Part shown: positions 1 through 4,826 of the stretch, piece after piece | Position numbering within the stretch: the stretch's first letter is position 1 | How the letters are laid out: every line of letters begins with the position of its first letter | NCBI GenBank assembly: GCA_900754475.1 | Contig: CAAECY010000112.1 | Span: forward strand, 1-14,626 | Length of the DNA: 14,626 nucleotides | DNA from: an uncultured Sutterella sp. | GTDB lineage: Bacteria; Pseudomonadota; Gammaproteobacteria; Burkholderiales; Burkholderiaceae_F | Reading direction: 5' to 3' | Notes under the pieces: generated by a model | Databases searched by the model: none | The model's input: only the letters and a program-made list of their open reading frames with translations | Told to the model about the DNA's origin: nothing | Translations under genes and position numbers: made by a program

Positions 1-219
1 AAAGCCCCTAACGGAGCGAAGCTCCGCATGACCGATAACTCACGGCCGCCGAACATCATCCGACGGCGTTATGAGTTTCGGGTAATTTACATAGAAATCA
101 ATAACTTACATTATTACAAAAATCCTACTCACGATCCTTCGGTTGTTGCGTAAACGAAACTACGCCTAACGGACTAGACCGAAAACGGATGGCTCCGAGC
201 AAAGAGTTCCGACGAAGCC
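1..219. other. AT-rich non-coding stretch at left edge
   Basis: No convincing reading frame is visible. Positions 12-26 form a perfect 6-bp stem with a GAA loop (CGGAGC GAA GCTCCG), which contains the GCGAAGC mini-hairpin known to be unusually stable. Positions about 79-125 are strikingly AT-rich compared with the rest of the window. A small inverted repeat, GCGTA/TACGC, lies at 148-152 and 161-165. The stretch is downstream of the minus-strand gene that ends at 220, so it may hold that gene's 3' end or an intergenic boundary. I see no terminator with a convincing T run. Confidence 0.4.
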
Positions 220-807
220 TTAACAACCGCTTTCAGAAGCTTTCGGGGCTTCGGCCGCTTTTTCGGCCTTCTCGGCCTCACGACGCAAATAGGCTTCGGC
301 CGCGTCCATCGCCCAGACGCTCGCACCCGCGCGCGCCTCGGAGAGGTCGATTTCGGGAAGACGCCCTTCTTTGCGGAGGTTGTCGCGCATTTCGGCGTGC
401 GCCTGCTGCATGGCCGCGACCGCGCGGAAGTAGTCGTCGCGCGGCGCGCGGGCGACGGCTTCGAACGCGAGTTCGACCGCGTCCTTCAAACCTTCCGCGG
501 CAGTGCTTTGCGTCACCGTCCCTTTGATGAGAGAAGAAATGAGCTCGTCCCCTCGCGCAAGACGCGTACGCGCCGCTTCCGGATCCTCAAGGCCGTCGAC
601 GAGCGGCTCCGCGATTTCGAGCACCGAGAGAATCGTCGCGAGGTCGCCGTTCGTCGCGTTCGAAGCTTCGAGTCGGCTCGTCGCGCCTTCGACCGCTTCG
701 CGAAGACGCGCCTGCGTTTCCTTGTCGACGGGCAGGCTCGCCAGGATGGAGTTGGGACGACGGTTGGGCACGTACTTCTTGGTGCGCTTTTTCTTCGGCT
801 TGGCCAT
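220..807 (-). CDS. Hypothetical protein, 195 aa, basic N-terminus, mostly helical
   Basis: I do not recognise a family. The frame extends upstream to 987, but the sequence before residue MAKPKKK (ATG at 805-807) reads like untranslated DNA and overlaps the hup terminator, so I start at 807. No good Shine-Dalgarno precedes it; the start context is CCCATG. The protein begins with a lysine/arginine-rich segment (residues 3-18, KPKKKRTKKYVPNRR). The rest is predicted helical and acidic/alanine-rich, ending in a Lys/Glu/Ala tail (about 176-192). There is no signal peptide or membrane segment, so it is probably cytoplasmic. The basic tail could bind nucleic acid or ribosome, but that is inference only. 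It lies downstream of hup on the same strand, separated by a terminator, so it probably has its own promoter. Third-position G/C bias supports real coding. Confidence 0.7.
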   Translation of the reverse strand: MAKPKKKRTKKYVPNRRPNSILASLPVDKETQARLREAVEGATSRLEASNATNGDLATILSVLEIAEPLVDGLEDPEAARTRLARGDELISSLIKGTVTQSTAAEGLKDAVELAFEAVARAPRDDYFRAVAAMQQAHAEMRDNLRKEGRLPEIDLSEARAGASVWAMDAAEAYLRREAEKAEKAAEAPKASESGC

Positions 808-937
808 GGGAACGGGGTCTCGGTCGGAGGGGAAGTGTTTCGGGATGAATTCGGGCGAAGGCTCATTGTAGAGCCTTGACGGGCGGCGGGCAAAAGAGGA
901 GAAACGCGGGGCGCCCGAAGGCGCGGGTGTCCTTCTC

Positions 938-972
938 AAAAAACAAAACCCCGCGGACGCATCCAGCGGGGC
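938..972 (-). terminator. Intrinsic terminator of hup
   Basis: Read on the minus strand, a 6-bp G/C stem (CCCCGC at 966-971 pairing with GCGGGG at 949-954) is followed at once by a run of T residues broken by one G (TTTTGTTTTTT, 938-948). This is a textbook Rho-independent terminator placed 50 bp after the hup stop codon and before the 195-residue gene. Confidence 0.8.
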
Positions 973-979
973 TTCGCTG

Positions 980-1009
980 CTCCTCACCGATTCGGGGCCT
1001 CGTGAGGAG
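980..1009 (-). other. Second hairpin in the hup 3' region
   Basis: A perfect 8-bp inverted repeat (CTCCTCAC at 980-987, GTGAGGAG at 1002-1009) with a 14-nt loop lies between the hup stop and its terminator. It has no T run, so it is more likely an mRNA 3'-end stabilising structure than a second terminator. That role is inferred. Confidence 0.45.
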
Positions 1010-1021
1010 AGACAAGCGGCA

Positions 1022-1303
1022 TTACTTCTTGCCGTTGACCTTGTCCTTCAGGGCCTTGCCGGCCGTGAACTTCGGCAGCTTGCAAGCGGCGATCGTGATC
1101 GCGGCGCCCGTGGCGGGGTTGCGGCCTTCGCGGGCGGCACGTTCGGAAACTTCGTAGTTGCCGAAGCCGATGAGCTGGATCTTTTCGCCCTTGACGAGCG
1201 TTTCCGTCACAACTTCGTGGTAGGCGGCAACAATCTTTTCAGCGTCGGCCTTGGTGGTGCCGGCCTTGGCGGCGATGGCGGCGACAAATTCGGACTTGTT
1301 CAT
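1022..1303 (-). CDS. hup: HU-family DNA-binding protein
   Basis: This is an HU/IHF-superfamily histone-like protein of 93 residues (family usual about 90). HU dimers bend and compact DNA in the nucleoid and assist replication, recombination and transcription. Visible hallmarks are the N-terminal MNKSEFVAAIAAKAG helix, the GFGNY turn (residues 46-50), and the DNA-binding arm signature GRNPATG (60-66) with its intercalating proline at 63. The C-terminal segment is FTAGKALKDKVN. The start at 1303 is fixed by an AGGAG ribosome binding site (1312-1316) 7-8 nt upstream; the upstream in-frame extension to 1402 is untranslated leader. HU rather than IHF is favoured by overall similarity; alpha or beta subunit cannot be told. 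It is transcribed divergently from the transfer genes and ends at an intrinsic terminator. Confidence 0.95.
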   Translation of the reverse strand: MNKSEFVAAIAAKAGTTKADAEKIVAAYHEVVTETLVKGEKIQLIGFGNYEVSERAAREGRNPATGAAITIAACKLPKFTAGKALKDKVNGKK

Positions 1304-1311
1304 TTGAGAAT

Positions 1312-1374
1312 CTCCTAATTTGCAGGGTTTCCGGGCCTCCATCGCCCTATTGCCCTGCAATCGATCGAAGTATA
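1312..1374 (-). promoter_or_regulatory. hup promoter (-10), leader hairpin and RBS
   Basis: On the minus strand a TATACT -10 element is at 1369-1374, with no convincing -35 at the expected distance. Just downstream, around the predicted transcript 5' end, an 8-bp perfect inverted repeat (TTGCAGGG at 1320-1327, CCCTGCAA at 1353-1360) would fold the leader. The AGGAG ribosome binding site (1312-1316) follows it directly. The hairpin could protect the 5' end or tune translation; that role is inferred. Confidence 0.45.
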
Positions 1375-1589
1375 GCGGCAGATTCGCGCGGCGGGGGAGC
1401 ATTTTTCGCTCGAAACCCCCGAATCCTTAGGAACGGCGGGCGTTGAGAGGGGTTTCGGAGCGCCCGAAAGGCCGCTCCCGCGCCCCCGACCGACCTCCGA
1501 CACATTGAGAAGAACTATCGACGAGGCGTCAACGCACGGTTCGGTGATTTATAAATGCCGCTGAAAACACCCCTAACCCTCGGATAAAC

Positions 1590-1605
1590 CTTTGGGTATA
1601 CAAAG
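1590..1605. promoter_or_regulatory. Candidate operator dyad overlapping a -10-like sequence
   Basis: CTTTG (1590-1594) and CAAAG (1601-1605) are exact inverted repeats around GGTATA. The -10-like TATACA (1597-1602) lies inside. Short dyads that overlap a promoter core are typical repressor sites, but this one is short enough to be chance. Confidence 0.25.
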
Positions 1606-1633
1606 ACACTTCACAAAAAATCCGACGACGCAA

Positions 1634-1732
1634 GTTTGAAACCCTTCGGCATAGTCTCTCGGTCCTTCCACGGCACAGGGACACCGAGGCGAAAGCCCCG
1701 TCTTTTCTTGCCGGAAACATTTGGTTTCAAAC
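1634..1732 (+). promoter_or_regulatory. Structured leader of traA with 10-bp inverted repeat
   Basis: GTTTGAAACC (1634-1643) and GGTTTCAAAC (1723-1732) are a perfect 10-bp inverted repeat. The right arm ends one base before the traA ATG at 1734, covering where a ribosome binding site should be. Inside the loop a second stem is possible (CTCGGT 1658-1663 with ACCGAG 1683-1688), then a GGC-GAAA-GCC mini-hairpin. Folding would hide the traA initiation region. Each arm core is also nearly self-complementary (GTTT-N-AAAC), so the pair could instead be two protein-binding sites 89 bp apart. Confidence 0.45.
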
Positions 1733-1733
1733 A

Positions 1734-2153
1734 ATGACCACCACTTCCATGACTGCGGCAGCTTCCGCCGCCACTTCCATTCTTCTTTCGACCTCGTTCA
1801 CGTCCTTCTGTAAGGACGCACGTGAGTTCCTCGCGCGCGAACGCGTGCGCAAGGTGCTCTTCGTCCTCCTCGCGGCAGCGCTTCTTTACGTCGCCTACGC
1901 CCTCATCGCGGACCCCGCCTTTGCCGCTTCGAGCCCCACGGGCACGACCGACTTCGACGCCCTCTACAACCGTCTCTTGGGTTGGGTCGGGGGCTCGCTC
2001 GGGAAGTCCCTCGCCTTGGCCTTCCTCGTCGTGGGCCTTGCCGTCGGGATCATCCGCGGGAACCTGACGGCCGCGATCGTGACGCTCGGCGCCGGCATCG
2101 CTCTTGCGATGTTCCCCGCCATCATCGAAAACCTCTTCACGCTCGGGAGCTGA
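1734..2153 (+). CDS. traA: F-type conjugative pilin precursor (TraA-like)
   Basis: This is a propilin for the conjugative pilus. The 139-residue product has a long N-terminal leader, a hydrophobic stretch (residues 40-60) and a signal-peptidase-like site DPAFA|AS after residue 64. Cleavage would leave a mature pilin of about 75 residues, close to F pilin (about 70 after removal of a 51-residue leader). The mature part has two hydrophobic helices (about 91-108 and 112-133) joined by a short basic loop (RGN), the hairpin topology of pilin subunits. In the F family the mature subunit inserts in the inner membrane and is extracted into the pilus. It lies immediately before traL, traE, traK and traB, exactly where traA sits in F. 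The ATG at 1734 has no clear Shine-Dalgarno; an internal ATG at 1749 is possible. The assignment rests on topology and context rather than a diagnostic motif. Confidence 0.82.
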   Translation: MTTTSMTAAASAATSILLSTSFTSFCKDAREFLARERVRKVLFVLLAAALLYVAYALIADPAFAASSPTGTTDFDALYNRLLGWVGGSLGKSLALAFLVVGLAVGIIRGNLTAAIVTLGAGIALAMFPAIIENLFTLGS

Positions 2154-2155
2154 GC

Positions 2156-2184
2156 GGGCAAAAGCCCCCGAGGCTCTTTGCCCC
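2156..2184 (+). other. Hairpin after traA
   Basis: GGGCAAA (2156-2162) pairs with TTTGCCC (2178-2184). After a single mismatch, AGCC (2164-2167) pairs with GGCT (2173-2176) around a 5-nt loop. The stem begins three bases after the traA stop codon. A short T run (2194-2197) follows about 9 nt later, not directly. It may be a leaky terminator or a 3'-end stabiliser that lets pilin mRNA outnumber downstream genes (inference). Confidence 0.5.
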
Positions 2185-2219
2185 CGAACTCCTTTTAAAG
2201 CAATGAAGGAAACGACACG

Positions 2220-2498
2220 ATGCGCTCGACCCCCGTACCCAAAAACCTCGACGCGAAGCCCCGGATCCTCTTCTGGGATGCGGAAACGGTCTTGGCGGCC
2301 GTGGCGCTTACGGGAATCGGCACGGTACTCGGGCACGCGGTGACGGGCGCGTTGCTCGGGGTCGCGGCGGGCTACGGCCTGCACCGGCTCCTCGCGTCGC
2401 GCGTTCGGGGGTTTCCGCTCCACCTCGCGTACTGGCACTTCGGAGCGGGGTCCTTCAAAAGGACGCCGCCCTCCGCGAAGCGCCGGTTCGTGGGGTGA
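2220..2498 (+). CDS. traL: TraL, inner-membrane T4SS component
   Basis: TraL is a small membrane protein of F-type systems, needed for pilus assembly and corresponding by position to VirB3. The 92-residue product (F TraL is 91) opens with the family signature: P-x-x-LDAKPRILFWDAETVL (residues about 7-25). A hydrophobic segment follows (about 25-52), then a glycine-rich GYGLHRLLASRVRG stretch (51-64), typical of TraL. A GAAGGA ribosome binding site lies about 9 nt before the ATG. It starts 66 bp after traA, with a hairpin between them, and is followed by a 229-bp spacer before traE. Confidence 0.9.
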   Translation: MRSTPVPKNLDAKPRILFWDAETVLAAVALTGIGTVLGHAVTGALLGVAAGYGLHRLLASRVRGFPLHLAYWHFGAGSFKRTPPSAKRRFVG

Positions 2499-2727
2499 GG
2501 CGCAGGAGCGGACGGGCGGAGAGGACTGAGAGGTCCGAAGGAACGCAGTCCTCTCGCCCGTCCCTCCGACTCTCCTCCGACCTTCTGCGATTCGCCCCGT
2601 TTTCCCTTCGTCCCGTTTGTCCGTTCATCACCCCGTCCGCCCGATCGCCGATACGCCCCGCCCCGCGGCTTCACAGCCCGAGGACCGAGGCCCCTTTTCC
2701 ACTTCACTCACCCACTTCGTCGTACCC
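2499..2727 (+). other. traL-traE spacer with long hairpin and C/T-rich leader
   Basis: The spacer holds no gene. Its first part forms an 18-bp hairpin (2510-2563, described separately). From about 2560 to 2727 the plus strand is conspicuously rich in C and T and poor in G. Such a stretch is expected to be unstructured as RNA and could serve as a protein S1-type ribosome landing site for traE, which has no Shine-Dalgarno. This role is inference. Confidence 0.4.
2510..2563 (+). other. 18-bp hairpin between traL and traE
   Basis: GGACGGGC (2510-2517) pairs with GCCCGTCC (2556-2563). After one bulged G at 2518, GAGAGGACTG (2519-2528) pairs with CAGTCCTCTC (2546-2555). The 17-nt loop can itself form TCC-GAA-GGA. 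There is no T run, so it is not an ordinary intrinsic terminator. It may be an RNase processing site, mRNA stabiliser or Rho-independent pause. Confidence 0.6.
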
Positions 2728-3351
2728 ATGCCGCTTCTCTCCGACCGCGTATGCGAAGCCAACCGCACGAAACTCGTGCTCGAACTGACGGTCGCCGCGT
2801 TGTCGGTGACGACCGTCCTGCTCGCAGGCGCCGTTCTCTTTCGCAATCCTCCCGTGCAGACCGTCGTCCTCCCGCCCTCGGTCGTCAAAGACTCCGGGTG
2901 GACCTTCACCGAATCGGGCCCCTCGGCCGCCTATTTGGAACGGTGGTCGACGGACCTTCTTTCCTTGGCCGCCAACCTCACGCCCGAAACGGCGGATTCC
3001 TCGATGCAGAGGCTCTTGGCACACGTCAATCCCGAAGACGTCGTGCGGCTCCGAATTCTTCTCGAAAACCAAATCGAAGGCCTCAAAGCCGACCGCGCCT
3101 CGAGCGTCTTCTACCCGAACGCCGTCGAGGTGAACGAAAAGGCCTTGACGGCCGACGTCTCGGGCATTCAGAAACTTCTGATCGGCACCCGCGTCACGCA
3201 CTCGGAGTCGGTCGTCTATCGGCTGCGCTACCGCTACGAAGCGGGGCGTCTGTTCCTTCGTGCGATCGAACGCGTCGACGGCGGGAACGGCGACGGCACG
3301 GCTTCCTCCTCGAGCGCTGCCAACCGCACTTCCCGGGAGGCCGCACGATGA
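2728..3351 (+). CDS. traE: TraE, inner-membrane T4SS component (VirB8-like position)
   Basis: TraE is a bitopic inner-membrane protein with a periplasmic domain, required for F-type pilus assembly and corresponding to VirB8. The product is 207 residues (F TraE is 188). A short cytoplasmic N-terminus with conserved ANRTKL (11-16) leads into one membrane helix (about 18-37), then the periplasmic domain. Family-like stretches include SAAYLERWSTDLLSLAANLT (66-85) and the central LLENQIEGLKADRASSVFYP (111-130). The frame is open upstream to 2617, but that portion is low-complexity leader; MPLLSDRVCEANRTK fits the family N-terminus, so I start at 2728. No Shine-Dalgarno is visible (context ACCCATG). 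A short Ser/Ala tail (about 192-203) lies at the C-terminus. Its stop overlaps the traK start (ATGA at 3348-3351), indicating coupled translation. Confidence 0.9.
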   Translation: MPLLSDRVCEANRTKLVLELTVAALSVTTVLLAGAVLFRNPPVQTVVLPPSVVKDSGWTFTESGPSAAYLERWSTDLLSLAANLTPETADSSMQRLLAHVNPEDVVRLRILLENQIEGLKADRASSVFYPNAVEVNEKALTADVSGIQKLLIGTRVTHSESVVYRLRYRYEAGRLFLRAIERVDGGNGDGTASSSSAANRTSREAAR

Positions 3352-4826
3352 TGAGCCGCACCCTCATTTCCGAGTTCGAGCACGCCCGTCCGCGCGCGAA
3401 GCGCTCGGCCCTCTATTCCGTGTTTCCCTTTGCGGCCTTTCTCACCGCGGGGACCGCGGCGGGGATGGGCGTCGCGCTCCTCTTCGGCCTCTTCAATCCC
3501 TCCGAGTGCGACGCGCACACGACGGTCGCCGCCGCGCAGCCCGAATACCATTCGATTCTTCCCTTCCTCGACGGCTACGCCTATACGGGCGACCCCGACG
3601 GGGTGCCGGCAGAAGGCGCCTCGGCGAAACCGTCGACGGTCGAGCCCGCGACGGCGGAACCCCGAAAGGCGGATGCTCACGCGGCGAGCGCCGCCCTCGG
3701 CAACGAAGCCCCTGTTGTCTCCGTTGTCCCCGTTGTCCCCGAAGCCCGCGCTGTTTCGGAATCCGGTGAAGCCCCTGAAGCCGTTGAAGCCCCTGAAGCC
3801 GCTCAAGCCCTTCGCTCCGTGGAAGCCCCGGAAGCGCCCGCTCCCCGGGAAACCGCGCGCCTAATAGAGAATGGAGCGGATGCGGAAGGTGCACCCGCTC
3901 GGGAAGCCACACCCCGAAGCGCAACGGAAGAGCTCGCACAAGAGTCCGCCACGGTGCACGCCAAAGCGCACGCCAAAGCGCACGCTAAAGAACCCGTGGC
4001 AGAGCCCGCTCCCGTTCCCTCGCGACCGAGCGCCGTTGCACTCGAAGCTCCCGAAGCCACCGAAACCGAACCGGTCCGCCCCGTCCGAACCGCCCAAACA
4101 GAACGAACCGCCGAGTCCGCCTTCCGCGCGGCCCCTCACGCCGAAGGTCCCTTCGTACGTCGGCGGGAAACGGTGCCCTCGTTGGTCTTTCACATTTCGC
4201 CCTACCAGACGAGCCGCCTCGCGGTTGAGGGCGAGCGCATCGCGTCCGCCATCTGGGACCAGAACGACCTGACGCTCGAAGCCGAAAGCCGCACGGGCGA
4301 CGTCTATTTGTTGCCGAAGCACCTCGGGCGCATGCAGCTCTACGTCACGACCGAGTCGGGCGAAACCGCGGGGATCACGATCGTCGCGGACGAGCTCGCG
4401 GAACCCGAGAACATCGTTCTGGAGCGCCGTCGCTCGCGCGACGTCACGGAACACCGCACGGCTCCGACCCGAGAGCTCCCCGCCCTTCCCGCTTCGGACT
4501 TCGAAGGGGCCCTCAAAACCTTTGCCGCGACGCTTGCGCGCGGGGAAGAAACCCCGTCGGTTGAAAAGCGTCCGTGCGTTGAGACGGAAGCGGTGCTTCA
4601 CGCACGGAAAGTCTTGGCGACGCTCGCCCCGAAGACGGAAGCCTGTTACGCGGCGCGGGGGCTCTTCGCCACGCGCATTCGCATCAAGAACCGTTCGATC
4701 CGACCCGTCCTCGTACGGGAATCCGCCCTTCTCGCACCCCAAGTGCTCGCCGTCACGGCCGAAAAGCCCGTCCTTGCCGCGGGTGAGAGCACCGTTCTTC
4801 ACATCATCGAGGCTACGCATGACTGA
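3348..4826 (+). CDS. traK: TraK, secretin-like T4SS core protein, enlarged and membrane-anchored
   Basis: TraK is the secretin-like VirB9 counterpart that joins TraV and TraB in the F core complex. The family domain is at the C-terminal end (about 275-490): it opens VPSLVFHISPYQTSRLAVEGERIASA (276-301), continues through DVYLLPKHLGRMQLYVTTESG (318-338) and closes with RIRIKNRSIRPVLVRESALL (443-462). The product is 492 residues, about twice F TraK (242). The excess is N-terminal: a likely uncleaved membrane helix (about 25-48) instead of a clear signal peptide, then about 200 residues of Ala/Pro/Glu-rich linker (about 85-270) with short exact DNA repeats. The start at 3348 overlaps the traE stop and follows a GGGAGG ribosome binding site by 7 nt; ATG at 3351 is an alternative. 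Its stop overlaps the traB start. The identity is firm for the C-terminal half; the anchor and linker are unusual. Confidence 0.88.
   Translation: MMSRTLISEFEHARPRAKRSALYSVFPFAAFLTAGTAAGMGVALLFGLFNPSECDAHTTVAAAQPEYHSILPFLDGYAYTGDPDGVPAEGASAKPSTVEPATAEPRKADAHAASAALGNEAPVVSVVPVVPEARAVSESGEAPEAVEAPEAAQALRSVEAPEAPAPRETARLIENGADAEGAPAREATPRSATEELAQESATVHAKAHAKAHAKEPVAEPAPVPSRPSAVALEAPEATETEPVRPVRTAQTERTAESAFRAAPHAEGPFVRRRETVPSLVFHISPYQTSRLAVEGERIASAIWDQNDLTLEAESRTGDVYLLPKHLGRMQLYVTTESGETAGITIVADELAEPENIVLERRRSRDVTEHRTAPTRELPALPASDFEGALKTFAATLARGEETPSVEKRPCVETEAVLHARKVLATLAPKTEACYAARGLFATRIRIKNRSIRPVLVRESALLAPQVLAVTAEKPVLAAGESTVLHIIEATHD
3712..3738 (+). repeat. 9-bp tandem repeat, three copies, inside traK
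   Basis: Three consecutive 9-bp units (CTGTTGTCT, CCGTTGTCC, CCGTTGTCC) encode a Val-Val-Ser/Pro repeat in the linker of TraK. It is in frame, so copy-number change would lengthen or shorten the linker without a frameshift. Confidence 0.8.
3768..3803 (+). repeat. 18-bp tandem repeat, two copies, inside traK
   Basis: Two 18-bp units starting GAAGCCCCTGAAGCCGTT differ only at two bases and encode Glu-Ala-Pro-Glu-Ala-Val/Ala. Degenerate copies continue to about 3840. The period is a multiple of three. Confidence 0.8.
3957..3992 (+). repeat. 12-bp tandem repeat, three copies, inside traK
   Basis: CACGCCAAAGCG occurs twice exactly (3957-3980) and a third time with changes (3981-3992). It encodes His-Ala-Lys-Ala repeats, a basic patch within an otherwise acidic linker. 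Confidence 0.85.

Larger units (their letters stand above)
1304..1733. other. Divergent regulatory region between hup and traA
   Basis: This 430-bp stretch has no convincing gene. The left part holds the hup leader and promoter. The AT-rich middle (about 1545-1620) contains two -10-like sequences for the rightward transfer genes, TATAAA at 1550-1555 and TATACA at 1597-1602, both with poor -35 matches. An operator-like dyad CTTTG-6-CAAAG (1590-1605) overlaps the second. The right part (1634-1733) is a potentially structured leader for traA. No homologues of the F regulators traM, traJ or traY are present here, so control must differ from F or lie elsewhere. Confidence 0.5.

Noticed and set aside
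1611..2438. 275-codon frame on the minus strand over traA/traL
   Set aside because: It is a complement-strand shadow of two better-supported genes; its protein is Arg/Gly/Glu-rich without motifs, as expected of antisense GC-rich DNA.
2751..3347. Upstream extension of the traK frame across traE
   Set aside because: It lies in the wrong frame of traE and gives Arg-rich nonsense; the ATG at 3348 has a ribosome binding site and overlaps the traE stop.
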